DNA of 64,000 bases from Brucella pituitosa (GTDB lineage: Bacteria > Pseudomonadota > Alphaproteobacteria > Rhizobiales > Rhizobiaceae): assembly GCF_003049685.1 (NCBI RefSeq), contig NZ_PYSY02000002.1:124001-188000 (forward strand). Direction: 5' to 3'. Numbering within the stretch: position 1 is the stretch's first letter; each line of letters opens with the position of its first letter. Positions 1 to 8,256 of this stretch are shown piece after piece. A model generated the notes under the pieces. That model had not been told where the DNA came from and made no database searches. It worked only from the letters and a program-made list of their open reading frames with translations. The position numbers and the translations under genes were made by a program.

Positions 1-1
1 A

Positions 2-235
2 ACGGTTCTGCGTCAGCCAGCATTCCAGATCGAAGTCGTTGACACTACTGGTTGCGGCGATGCGTTCGATGCAGGTTTTATCACAGCATTGCACCACAAA
101 ATGGATGTGAAAACAGCGCTGAATTTCGCCCAAGCCTCTGCAGCACTGGTCGCAACAGGGCTCGGCTCAGATGCTGGTATCCGTTCGTTCGAGGATACCC
201 TTAACTTTATGAATACGGCGCCCATCAAGCAGTGA
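2..235 (+). CDS. PfkB-family sugar kinase, C-terminal fragment (gene starts outside window)
   Basis: The open frame runs from the first bases of the window to a TGA and encodes the last 77 residues of a ribokinase/fructokinase-type kinase. The PfkB signature is clear: DTTGCGDAFDAGF, which carries the anion hole and the catalytic aspartate (second D of GCGDAFD), followed by the usual helical tail (ALNFAQASAALVATGLGS). Family members phosphorylate sugars or sugar acids with ATP in the cytosol. The substrate cannot be read from this piece. It converges on the SorC-type regulator gene, with a shared hairpin terminator between them. A link to the aldolase/dehydrogenase gene beyond the regulator is plausible but not shown. 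Confidence 0.85.
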   Translation, partial: TVLRQPAFQIEVVDTTGCGDAFDAGFITALHHKMDVKTALNFAQASAALVATGLGSDAGIRSFEDTLNFMNTAPIKQ

Positions 236-243
236 TTGAAAAT

Positions 244-276
244 GCGGCGGACCGTTCAAAACGATCCGCCGCTTTT
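244..276. terminator. Bidirectional rho-independent terminator
   Basis: Perfect 8-bp arms GCGGCGGA (244-251) and TCCGCCGC (265-272) continue inward through one mismatch into CGTT/AACG, and are followed by TTTTGTTCT. It lies between the convergent kinase and regulator genes and can end transcription from the kinase; on the other strand it lies just after the regulator stop codon. Confidence 0.8.
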
Positions 277-279
277 GTT

Positions 280-1260
280 CTATTGCGCGAGCAGAAGTTC
301 TGCCGCTTCAAAATCGGTGACGAGGTGGGTGGCATAACCGCCGGTTAAAACGGCCCGGATCGCTTCCACCTTGCGCGCGCCGCCTGCAACACAGAGCCTG
401 CGTGGAACACGGTGCAACTCATCAAGTTCGATACCGATGACGCGTTGGTCGAGCTCGCGAACGACCTGTTTTCCATCATTGTCGAGGAAACGACAGATCA
501 GTACCGCAACGGCTCCATCTTTGGCATAGGCATCAATCTCTTCGTCACTGGTAACATCGGCGACGCGCATCGTACTTTCAGATGATAACCCGCCGACCCC
601 GAACACGATCATGTTTGACTGGGCAATCAATTCAAATTGCCGCTTAAGTGCAGGCTCCCCCATCAAGGCATCGCGTAATCCGGCGCTGCTCAGAATGGCC
701 GGAGCCAGCATATTCACGCTGGTTGCACCAATATTGCGGGCCATGATCGATGTGCAGAGTTCTGCCGCGAATTCACGCTTGCCCATGGATGAGCCTGTGA
801 CCTGAACAACGCTCAAACCTTCGACGGGACGAGGAAGCGAGATAGCATCCGCGATTGCAAGGACGGTTCGCCCCCAGGATACGCAGATCGTATCACCGGG
901 CTTTACCATGCGTTCGATGAGGCGTGCGCCACCGGTCCCCAGCGCTTGTAGCCGCGCTTCTGGTGAAGCGGTTTTCTCGCTGGGGATGACGAGAACTTCA
1001 TCCAGGCCGTATTTGGCGGCTAGCTTATGAGCGATCTCTGTACGCGTAAGAATTTCTGAGTTCATCAGAATCTTCACCACGCCCCGCTGTCTCGCTTCCT
1101 GCAGATAATTGACGATCGTTGCGCGAGAAACGCCCATCTTCTTTGCAATATCGTTTTGGGTTAGCTGGTCTTCATAATAAAGCCAGGCCGCCCATACGAT
1201 CACGTCATCAAACTCAGCCGGGATGGCATGCGTAGACGGTGTCAGATCGTCCGATGTCAT
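280..1260 (-). CDS. SorC/DeoR-type sugar-binding transcriptional regulator
   Basis: This 326-residue protein has an N-terminal helix-turn-helix (about residues 33-60, LTQNDIAKKMGVSRATIVNY) and a large C-terminal phosphosugar-sensing domain with the SorC-family landmarks VSWGRTVLAIAD, VVQVTGSSMG, GVGGLSSEST and VAGGARKVEAIRAVL. It is the normal length for the family. Known members (SorC, DalR, EryD, SmoC) control sugar-alcohol and sugar operons in response to a phosphorylated intermediate. An AGGA ribosome site precedes the ATG. It is divergent from the aldolase/dehydrogenase gene at 1487, its most likely target, and convergent with the PfkB kinase. The inducer is unknown. Confidence 0.88.
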   Translation of the reverse strand: MTSDDLTPSTHAIPAEFDDVIVWAAWLYYEDQLTQNDIAKKMGVSRATIVNYLQEARQRGVVKILMNSEILTRTEIAHKLAAKYGLDEVLVIPSEKTASPEARLQALGTGGARLIERMVKPGDTICVSWGRTVLAIADAISLPRPVEGLSVVQVTGSSMGKREFAAELCTSIMARNIGATSVNMLAPAILSSAGLRDALMGEPALKRQFELIAQSNMIVFGVGGLSSESTMRVADVTSDEEIDAYAKDGAVAVLICRFLDNDGKQVVRELDQRVIGIELDELHRVPRRLCVAGGARKVEAIRAVLTGGYATHLVTDFEAAELLLAQ

Positions 1261-1334
1261 ACTGATTTCCTGATGTTAGCCGTTCATCTGACTCGCACAG
1301 AAACGAGTTTTAATCAACAAGCCAATCAAGGAAG

Positions 1335-1361
1335 TTGACTAATGTCAGTATATAGTGTCAA
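1335..1361. promoter_or_regulatory. Candidate SorC-type operator in divergent promoter region
   Basis: In the 226-bp region between the regulator and the aldolase/dehydrogenase gene, TTGAC (1335-1339) is mirrored by GTCAA (1357-1361) around an AT-rich centre. A second small symmetry, TGACTAATGTCA, lies inside it. Position and dyad symmetry fit an operator for the neighbouring regulator; no binding data are implied. Confidence 0.4.
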
Positions 1362-1486
1362 TTGTTTTAAGAGTGAGGAAGCATCTTCATAAAATATTGT
1401 TTTGCCATGGAAAATCATGTTTTCCGTGAGCGCTTGTCTATGTCTGTGGCCTGGAGGTTGCAGATCGCCAACTGAGGAGCAGGCAG

Positions 1487-3544
1487 ATGAAGTCGAATTG
1501 GTCGGATGCGGATTTCAACGCAATTGTCGGAGCCTATGAGAAGGCGGGTATCAATCGCGATGTCGCTATCCGTACATACACCACTCGTTTGCTGGGATCG
1601 GAACCAAAGCTTGTTCTCCATGGCGGTGGCAATACCTCAGTCAAGACCGTGCTGAATGACCATGATGGCACGCCGGTTGAAGTCCTTTGCGTGAAGGGCA
1701 GCGGCTGGGATATGGGCAAGATCGAGCCTGCAGGCTTGCCTGCGCTTCATCTTGAGCGTCTCAAGGCAATGGTCAACTACGACACGTTGAGTGACGACGA
1801 TATGGTGATGTTGCAGCGCCGCCTGCTTCTTGATCCGTCATCGCCAAACCCTTCTGTTGAAGCGATCCTTCATGCAATTCTTCCCTTCAAGCATGTCGAT
1901 CACACTCATGCCAATGCGATTGTGGCGCTGACCAATCAGCCGAATGGTGAGGCAATCATTCGCGAATTGTTTCCCGAAATGATCATTGTTCCCTATGTCA
2001 TGCCGGGCTTCGATCTGTCTAAAGCTTGCCTGAAAGCATTTTCCGAACGCCCGGATGCGCCGGGTATGATCCTGCTGAAACACGGCATTTTCACATGGTC
2101 TGAAGATCCGCGTGTGGCTTATGAGAATATGATTGAAGCAATTGATCGGGCCGAGAAGCGCATTGAGCAAGGCAATCCGTACCCGTTCGGTCGTGCAAGC
2201 ACTAAAGAACACAAGGAAAAGCTTGCTTCAATCGCCGACATTGCTCCGATTTTGCGAGGAGCAATCGCGCTTCCCGGTAAGGAAGAAGGGCGTCCGCGCC
2301 GCTTCATCATGGAGCATCGCTCGAACGAGGATATCCTCGATTTCTGCGGCGCTCCCAATGTTGCCGATCTGGTACGTCGCGGCAATGCAACGCCTGAGCA
2401 CGTCATCCATATCAAGCGTTATGGCGTATCTCTACCGGCGCCTTATGCACATGATCTTGAGAGCTGGACGCAAGTTGTCAGAGACAGCGTTGCGTCTTAT
2501 GTTGCTGCTTATAAAGACTATTTCGAACGCAACAATGCGCGTGTTGGTGGTGGCAAAACTATGCTCGACCCGATGCCGCGGGTTTTCTACATCGATGGTA
2601 TTGGTTTGTTTGCGGCAGGATCGACGCAAAAAGCGGCTCGCATCGGTGCAGATGTAGCTGAAGCGACCATCGAAGTGATCCGTGGCGCCGAAGGAATTGA
2701 CCAGTTCGAGGCTCTTAGCGAAGAAGACCTCTTCGACATCGAATACTGGTCGCTCGAGCAGGTCAAACTCGCCAAACAGACGGAAAAGCCACTCACTCGA
2801 CAGGTTGCGGTTATCACCGGCGGGGCAGGTGGTCTCGGTCTGGCTATTGCTGAACGTCTCAGAGAGCAGGGTGCTGAAATCGCTTTGATCGACATTGACG
2901 CGGAGCGTGTGAAAACGGAAGCGAGGCGTTTGGGCGGTAAAGCAGTCGCTTGTGATCTGACTGATGCTCAGTCAGCTGAGAAGGCCATTGCAGACATTAT
3001 TGCAACCTACGGCGGCGTGGATATCCTTGTTTCCAATGCTGGTGCAGCTTTTCAAGGAGCACTCACATCGGTTGATGATGCTTTGTTCAGGAAGGCCTTC
3101 GATCTCAACTTCTGGAGCCATCATTACATCGCCCGCGCTGCCGTGAATGTCATGAAGCGTCAGGGAACAGGTGGTTCCATTGTGTTCAATGTGAGCAAGC
3201 AGGCGGTCAATCCGGGGCCTGATTTCGGTCCTTATGGGACTTCAAAAGCCGCGCTCATGGCTCTGATGCGTCAGTACTCTCTGGAACACGCCGCTGACGG
3301 AATTACGGTCAACGCCGTCAATCCAGATCGCATCCGCACGGGTTTGATGACCGACGAAATGGTTGAAGAGCGGGCACAGGCTCGTGGCGTGACGCCAGAA
3401 GTCTATATGCGCGGCAATCTTCTCAAGCGCGAAGTGCTGGCGGAAGACGTTGCGGAAGCATTTCTACATCTCATTTCGGCGCGCACTTCGACCGGCGCGG
3501 TTGTTACGGTCGATGGCGGCAATGTCGCCGCGATGATGCGTTAA
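1487..3544 (+). CDS. Bifunctional class II aldolase / short-chain dehydrogenase (RhaD-like)
   Basis: This 685-residue fusion has an N-terminal class II (zinc) aldolase domain, with HGGGNTSVK at residues 45-53 and the metal-site stretch HVDHTHANAIV near 140. From about residue 435 a Rossmann short-chain dehydrogenase follows, with VITGGAGGLGLAIAE, NAG, SKQAV and the catalytic pair YGTSK (about Y583/K587). Relatives cleave L-rhamnulose-1-phosphate or related ketose-1-phosphates to DHAP plus an aldehyde, and the second domain oxidises or reduces that aldehyde. The start follows a strong GAGGAGCAGG site. It is divergent from the SorC-type regulator. No other rhamnose genes are in the window, so the true sugar could be another deoxy-ketose or ketose phosphate. 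Confidence 0.88.
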   Translation: MKSNWSDADFNAIVGAYEKAGINRDVAIRTYTTRLLGSEPKLVLHGGGNTSVKTVLNDHDGTPVEVLCVKGSGWDMGKIEPAGLPALHLERLKAMVNYDTLSDDDMVMLQRRLLLDPSSPNPSVEAILHAILPFKHVDHTHANAIVALTNQPNGEAIIRELFPEMIIVPYVMPGFDLSKACLKAFSERPDAPGMILLKHGIFTWSEDPRVAYENMIEAIDRAEKRIEQGNPYPFGRASTKEHKEKLASIADIAPILRGAIALPGKEEGRPRRFIMEHRSNEDILDFCGAPNVADLVRRGNATPEHVIHIKRYGVSLPAPYAHDLESWTQVVRDSVASYVAAYKDYFERNNARVGGGKTMLDPMPRVFYIDGIGLFAAGSTQKAARIGADVAEATIEVIRGAEGIDQFEALSEEDLFDIEYWSLEQVKLAKQTEKPLTRQVAVITGGAGGLGLAIAERLREQGAEIALIDIDAERVKTEARRLGGKAVACDLTDAQSAEKAIADIIATYGGVDILVSNAGAAFQGALTSVDDALFRKAFDLNFWSHHYIARAAVNVMKRQGTGGSIVFNVSKQAVNPGPDFGPYGTSKAALMALMRQYSLEHAADGITVNAVNPDRIRTGLMTDEMVEERAQARGVTPEVYMRGNLLKREVLAEDVAEAFLHLISARTSTGAVVTVDGGNVAAMMR

Positions 3545-3560
3545 TATCTGACCATTTTTG

Positions 3561-3594
3561 CCTAAGGACAGTGCTTGTAAGCGCTGTCCTTAGG
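3561..3594. terminator. Bidirectional terminator hairpin
   Basis: CCTAAGGACAG (3561-3571) pairs perfectly with CTGTCCTTAGG (3584-3594), extended by three more pairs (one G-T) around the loop TTGTAA. It is flanked by T-rich sequence on both sides (CCATTTTTG on the left, AAATTTTCTTCTT on the right). It separates the convergent aldolase/dehydrogenase gene and the leftward peptide operon. Confidence 0.85.
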
Positions 3595-3612
3595 TCTAAA
3601 TTTTCTTCTTGC

Positions 3613-5220
3613 TTATTCTTCGATGTCGACTTTCTCGAAACGATGCGAACCGAGCGGTTCCATCACATAATTTTTGACTTTCTTGGACATCGGCAGCACG
3701 ACAGTTGAATGTGCAAGCGGAACCCAGGGTGCCTGATCGTTGATGATGGCTTGCGCTTCCTGATAAAGCTTGGTCCGCTCATCCTTGTTCGAGCTCACGC
3801 GCGCCTTCTGCAGAATGTCTTCAAGCGGCTGGTAGCACCAATTGGCATTGTTGCTTCCTCCAACGCCCGAGCAGCTGAAGAAATAGCTGAGCAGGTTGTC
3901 GGGGTCACCATTATCACTGGTTCCTCCCAGAACAATGGCGCCATCGCGCTGCTTGTCGCGCGCTTTCTTGAGATACTCGCCCCATTCATAGGATACGATC
4001 TCTACTCCGATACCGACTTTGGCGAGGTCGGCCTGCATCAACTCGGCGGCACGTCTTGCGTTTGGCATATAGGGGCGGCTGACAGGCATCGCCCAAATCT
4101 TCATTTTCAGGTCTTTGACGCCAGCTTCATCCAAAAGCTTTTTTGCAGCATCCGGATCGTAGCTATATCCCTTGATGTCGCCATTGTAGCCCCACATAGT
4201 CGATGGCAGTACGCTTTGCGCGACCTGGCCCATGCCCTGATAAACGGCATCGACAATGGCTTTGCGATCAATTGCCATGTTTAATGCACGGCGGACTTCC
4301 AGCTTGTCGAACGGTGCGTCCAGGGTGTTCATCGCCAGATAAGCGACGTTCAGTCCGGGCTGTTCCATGATGGTCAAATTCGGATCATTCTTCAATCCAG
4401 CAACGTCGGCGGGAGCGGGATAGGCCGCCACATGGCATTCACCGGCCTGCAACTTCTGCATGCGGGTGGCCGCGTCGGTGGCGATCACAAAGATCAGAGT
4501 ATCTATTTTGGGTACACCATCCCAATAATTGGCATTTGCAGCAAAGCGAATTGCGGCGTTCATCTGATAGTCGACAAAGCGGAAAGGTCCTGTACCGACC
4601 GGCTTATGGTCGAGATCTTCGCGCTGACCAGCTTTCTCCAGCTGCTCGGCATATTCAGCCGACATGATCGAACCGAAATTCAGAGCGAGCTTTGCCAGCA
4701 GGGAAGCATCGGGCTGGTTGAGCACGAATTTGACCGTATGGTCGTCAACCTTGACTACTTCTTTGATGATGGTAGGCATGTCCATCGCATTGAACATTTC
4801 CCAGCCAGCACCAACGAAATAATTGTTCCACGGATGCTGCTTATCGAGCTGGCGATTATAGGTGAAAAGCACGTCGTCTGCGTTGAAATCGCGCGTTGGG
4901 GTGAAACTTTCCGTAGTGTGGAATTTCACGCCCTGACGCAGTTTCAACGTATATTCGAGATTGTCGTCGGATATGACCCAGCTCTCAGCCAGGCCTGGGA
5001 CCACATTCGTTGTGCCGCTTTCGAACTCAGTCAGGCGATCATAGATGGTCTCGGCAGAGGCATCCCATGTGCTGTTGGTTGTGTAGAGTGCGGCATCAAA
5101 GCCTTCCGGGGAGCCTTCTGAACAATAGACAAGAGTCTTAGCCATTGCTGGGGCCAGCGCTATTCCCGAAAGCGCTGCGGCTGCCGCCAATGAAAGTAAA
5201 GTCTTCCGCATTTTTTTCAT
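3613..5220 (-). CDS. Oligopeptide/dipeptide-type ABC solute-binding protein (SBP_bac_5)
   Basis: This 535-residue periplasmic binding protein starts with a Sec signal peptide (MKKMRKTLLSLAAAAALSG, cleavage likely after AMA-K). It has the DppA/OppA body: YDRLTEFESGTTNVVPGLAESW near the N terminus, the FNADDVLFTYNR region, and VRRALNMAIDRKAIVDAVYQG in the middle. Family members bind short peptides but also heme, sugars or opines. It is the last gene of a leftward group with an M81 protein, a PLP enzyme and a creatininase-family protein, and no permease or ATPase is nearby, so it must borrow membrane subunits from elsewhere in the genome. A GAAGGGAACA ribosome site precedes the ATG. Confidence 0.88.
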   Translation of the reverse strand: MKKMRKTLLSLAAAAALSGIALAPAMAKTLVYCSEGSPEGFDAALYTTNSTWDASAETIYDRLTEFESGTTNVVPGLAESWVISDDNLEYTLKLRQGVKFHTTESFTPTRDFNADDVLFTYNRQLDKQHPWNNYFVGAGWEMFNAMDMPTIIKEVVKVDDHTVKFVLNQPDASLLAKLALNFGSIMSAEYAEQLEKAGQREDLDHKPVGTGPFRFVDYQMNAAIRFAANANYWDGVPKIDTLIFVIATDAATRMQKLQAGECHVAAYPAPADVAGLKNDPNLTIMEQPGLNVAYLAMNTLDAPFDKLEVRRALNMAIDRKAIVDAVYQGMGQVAQSVLPSTMWGYNGDIKGYSYDPDAAKKLLDEAGVKDLKMKIWAMPVSRPYMPNARRAAELMQADLAKVGIGVEIVSYEWGEYLKKARDKQRDGAIVLGGTSDNGDPDNLLSYFFSCSGVGGSNNANWCYQPLEDILQKARVSSNKDERTKLYQEAQAIINDQAPWVPLAHSTVVLPMSKKVKNYVMEPLGSHRFEKVDIEE

Positions 5221-5256
5221 TTTTGTTCCCTTCAGTTATTTGGCTGTTGTCACCGA

Positions 5257-6081
5257 TTATTCTGTTCTGCCCGCAGTCGTTCCGAGACCACGGTTTGGTG
5301 CCCAAACAGGGTCTGGCTTGCTCCAAAGAACGTCATTGTGGATCAGCTTCACGAGTTCGCGCGCATGAAGGTCGAGGAATTTTTCGCCCTTTTCGGCGGT
5401 CGCGCTGCGTGGATCGCCCCAGGTTCCGGTAACGGGTGCGCGTTCGGCAAAGGAGTAGAAGCGTGAAACATCTGAAGGTACATCAACAGGATGTTGCTGA
5501 TTACCAAAAGCCTGACCGAACATCTCGGACTTTACAGCATCACCAGCAATAGCCAGCATGACAGAAGCTTCGCCTTCGCAGGCATGATGTGGACCGCTGT
5601 CAACTTCAAAGATTTTTCCGGCGTCCTCGCTTGCCAACATCCAGGGTGTGGTAACGACGATTGGCATTCCAAATTCGACTGCCAGCTCGCGGGCTGCAAC
5701 CGCAAGCGGATCGATATTGCCGCCATGGCCATTGACAATGAAAAGACGCGAGAAACCGATTGCCTTCAACGACCGTACGATGCAGCGGATGACGCGGCTG
5801 AGTGTTTCATAATCAAGGGTAATCGTTCCGCCAAAAGGCAGATGGTGCTCACTCATGCCAAGCCATTGTCCGGGAAGGACGGCGATTGGAATTTCATCGG
5901 CGACGAGACGTGCAGCACGGATCGATGCAGCCGAAGCGCTGGCAGTGTCGGTAATGACTGGCAGGTGTGGCCCGTGTTGTTCCAGCGATCCGATAGGCAA
6001 AACGGCAAGCGCGCCGGGTTTGCCAGCGATCTCGCGCAGGGCAGGCGCAGTCATGCGCGCCCATTCAACTTCCTTTGTCAT
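5257..6081 (-). CDS. Creatininase-family amidohydrolase
   Basis: This 274-residue cytosolic enzyme carries the creatininase-family metal motifs: GSLEQHGPHLPVITD (Glu, His and Asp ligands, about residues 27-41), VNGHGGN (about 115-121) and HACEGEAS (about 165-172). The family opens cyclic amides or hydrolyses amides, including creatinine, formamidopyrimidines and the precursor peptides of some cofactors. The exact substrate cannot be told from sequence. It lies 36 bp upstream of the peptide-binding protein gene and downstream of the PLP enzyme, so an amide derived from an imported peptide-like compound is a reasonable guess. An AGAGGACTGAC site supports the start. Confidence 0.85.
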   Translation of the reverse strand: MTKEVEWARMTAPALREIAGKPGALAVLPIGSLEQHGPHLPVITDTASASAASIRAARLVADEIPIAVLPGQWLGMSEHHLPFGGTITLDYETLSRVIRCIVRSLKAIGFSRLFIVNGHGGNIDPLAVAARELAVEFGMPIVVTTPWMLASEDAGKIFEVDSGPHHACEGEASVMLAIAGDAVKSEMFGQAFGNQQHPVDVPSDVSRFYSFAERAPVTGTWGDPRSATAEKGEKFLDLHARELVKLIHNDVLWSKPDPVWAPNRGLGTTAGRTE

Positions 6082-6139
6082 GTCAGTCCTCTCTTAGCTA
6101 TTCCAAGTGGAGTGCGTTGGGTGTGTCATGGCTTCAGCG

Positions 6140-7294
6140 TCATGTTTGCCGACCTCGGGCATCGGTCGATAATGTGCGTGGTTGTCCATCGGATTGGCGC
6201 AACGTGACCCAATCGAACTGAGCGACAACTGCGCAGGAATGATTTGGGAAGATGCGAACACGACTTCCGATAGCAGGCGGCGTATCGGAACACCGAACGA
6301 AACCATGTTCTTCTGAAAGACGCTCAACTTCCCATGTTTGTGGAGCTGCGTTGTTCACATTGACGGCAATCCCGAACCCACTGCCACCGGAGCCGTGCGC
6401 ACCAAGGTCGGATGAAAGAGATTTTGAGCCCGCATCGACGATGAAGTGGTGGTCGTTATGGGCAACAACGGTCGCGATTATTGAAAGTGACATATCATCC
6501 GCAGGCGCAATGCCCAGTCGAAGTGCGGTGCGGTCGAGAAACGCGTAGTTGCCGGGACGGATTTCCGTAATACCAGCGGGGATCGGCGCGCCGAGACAGG
6601 TCGGCGTTGCTCCCACAGATATTCGAGGCACTTCGATGCCCGACTTCTTCAGCCGTTCTGAAAGTTCCAGCAATGCCAGTGCTTCTGCATTGGCAATGTT
6701 GGCCAACTCCTCGGCGGACTTGCTGCCATAAGAGTGCCCAGCATGAGACAAAAGCCCTGCGAATGTGAGATGCGGGTGCTTCGCAATGCGCTGGGCTAAC
6801 GGTGCCGCTGAGGGATCTTGCGGTTTAATGCCGACGCGCCCCAGTCCGACATCTACTTTCAAAAAGACACCGAGTTTGATGCCGTGCGCTTCTGCTGCAG
6901 CGCCAATTGCTTCAACGCCGGTCTCATGTGCTGCGATGAATAAAAGTTCGGTCTGGCGAGACTTCGCCGCTCGCACAAGCCGGTCAATGGATTCTGGCCT
7001 GATGATTGGATAGGCAAGTGTCACAGACTGTATGCCGTTTTCAACGAAGACCAGCGCTTCTTCCGGTTTGGAAGCTGTGATGCCGATTGCGCCGAGTTCG
7101 AGCTGCCGCTGCGCGATTGTGAGATTTTTGTGCGTCTTGATGTGGGGACGTAAAGCAACACCGGCCTGATCGGCTCGTTGCTGCATTCCCTTGAGGTTTC
7201 GCGTCAAGCGGTCTTCGTCGATCTCGACATAGGGGGTCGGAAGGTCGGCGGGAGCAGGTCGATCAAATGCGTCGATTGCCGCAAATTCAGTCAA
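6140..7294 (-). CDS. Fold-type III PLP enzyme, D-threonine aldolase / D-serine dehydratase-like
   Basis: The N-terminal half is an alanine-racemase-like barrel with the PLP lysine in LRPHIKTHKN and the conserved DLPTPYVEIDED opening. The C-terminal half has the metal-binding tail (PNHSCAVV) typical of the DSD1/D-threonine aldolase family. Such enzymes cleave D-beta-hydroxy amino acids or dehydrate D-serine-type substrates using PLP and a divalent metal. I chose the TTG at 7294 because GGAGG lies 5 bp before it; the in-frame ATG at 7333 has no ribosome site and would give 397 instead of 384 residues. It is co-oriented with the creatininase-family gene, and a DadA-like oxidase stands in the same locus. 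Confidence 0.82.
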   Translation of the reverse strand: MTEFAAIDAFDRPAPADLPTPYVEIDEDRLTRNLKGMQQRADQAGVALRPHIKTHKNLTIAQRQLELGAIGITASKPEEALVFVENGIQSVTLAYPIIRPESIDRLVRAAKSRQTELLFIAAHETGVEAIGAAAEAHGIKLGVFLKVDVGLGRVGIKPQDPSAAPLAQRIAKHPHLTFAGLLSHAGHSYGSKSAEELANIANAEALALLELSERLKKSGIEVPRISVGATPTCLGAPIPAGITEIRPGNYAFLDRTALRLGIAPADDMSLSIIATVVAHNDHHFIVDAGSKSLSSDLGAHGSGGSGFGIAVNVNNAAPQTWEVERLSEEHGFVRCSDTPPAIGSRVRIFPNHSCAVVAQFDWVTLRQSDGQPRTLSTDARGRQT

Positions 7295-7390
7295 TGTTGC
7301 CTCCAACAATGGGGCTGACTGCAAACATCGCATCAGCCAGCTGGTTCAGCTGCACCCGAAGGTAGCCAATGCAGGTTTGCACAGCTCTGA

Positions 7391-7404
7391 AAGGCAATCA
7401 ATTT
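7391..7404 (-). promoter_or_regulatory. 14-bp motif shared with the promoter region at 9780
   Basis: Read on the minus strand, AAATTGATTGCCTT lies about 100 bp upstream of the PLP enzyme start, in the gene's own direction. The identical 14-mer occurs at 9780-9793 upstream of the DadA-like gene, also in that gene's direction. Both copies have ATTTTC-type AT-rich sequence just upstream. A common regulator site is likely; the XRE-cupin protein is the obvious candidate. Confidence 0.45.
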
Positions 7405-7426
7405 ATTTTCTTATACGAAACATAAT

Positions 7427-7448
7427 TTTCGCAAAGTATTTTGTGAAA
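7427..7448. promoter_or_regulatory. Candidate operator, inverted repeat TTTCGCAAA-GTAT-TTTGTGAAA
   Basis: Nine-base arms at 7427-7435 and 7440-7448 match at eight of nine positions around GTAT. The element lies between the XRE-cupin regulator gene and the PLP enzyme gene, just upstream of the shared 14-bp motif, where a repressor or activator of the downstream operon would act. Confidence 0.4.
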
Positions 7449-7472
7449 TGACAGCAGGCAATGCCTACACGC

Positions 7473-8108
7473 TCATTCGTCCTTGAATCTGATGGTCTGC
7501 TGGTCGACGAGAGTGGAAACCAATTCGGTTTCAGGCGTGGAACAAACACACAGGATTTGTGCAGGCTCCTTACTCACGCTGAGATAAGCATGCCCGGTCA
7601 TAGCGTCAAAATAAGCGGAGTCGCCTTTCCTGAGACGCAGTGGCGCATAAATCTCGGAATGAAGCTCCAGTTCTCCTTCCACAACGTAGAAAAACTCTTC
7701 ACCTTTGTGACGGATAAGAGGGCCAAACTCTTCAAGAGTGCGGGCATGCGCTACCGCCAGAATAGGGACCATCGCCTTTTTATAGATTTCCGTGCAGAGA
7801 TAGAGATAGTCATAATTCTGGGTAACGATCGACTTGCCTTCGCCAGATTTCGTGTATGTGCGTCGGCCCATAACACTGGACGTGGCATCAGGACTTGCGA
7901 TCGTGCCGAAAAGTTCGGCTATGTCGATATTCAACCCCTGTGCAAGTTCGATAAGCCGATCATAGGTGAGCTGCATTTGATTGTTTTCGACCTTTGAGAG
8001 GGTCGAGACCGCAAGCCCGGTCATCGCACTTACCTCGGCAAGCGTCCAGTGATTGCGGTTGCGAATGTCTCGCAGAATGTCGCCGAGACTGGATTTCGCA
8101 TCACTCAT
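7473..8108 (-). CDS. XRE-family regulator with C-terminal cupin sensor domain
   Basis: This 211-residue protein has an N-terminal XRE helix-turn-helix (about residues 7-61: LGDILRDIRNRNHWTLAEVS, then LAVSTLSKVENNQMQLTYDRL) and a C-terminal cupin barrel (about 105-195, with RHKGEEFFYVVEGELELHSE and RKGDSAYFDAMTGHAY). Proteins of this layout (PuuR, SutR types) sense small amino or amine compounds and control their catabolism. I chose the ATG at 8108 because GGAG lies 9 bp before it; a TTG five codons earlier overlaps that site. It stands between the M81 gene and the PLP enzyme gene and probably regulates this locus and the divergent oxidase gene. Confidence 0.88.
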   Translation of the reverse strand: MSDAKSSLGDILRDIRNRNHWTLAEVSAMTGLAVSTLSKVENNQMQLTYDRLIELAQGLNIDIAELFGTIASPDATSSVMGRRTYTKSGEGKSIVTQNYDYLYLCTEIYKKAMVPILAVAHARTLEEFGPLIRHKGEEFFYVVEGELELHSEIYAPLRLRKGDSAYFDAMTGHAYLSVSKEPAQILCVCSTPETELVSTLVDQQTIRFKDE

Positions 8109-8256
8109 TATTGACGTCTCCAATTAGCCTTCGGCCAGATTGTTTGGGTGGTTTATAAGACAGAATAACCATTTCACTAGCACGTGCGCGTAATCAATGT
8201 GATGTTGAAATGCAATCTGATCCGTGAGTTTCCATCCTGCCCGTTCTGTTAATTTA

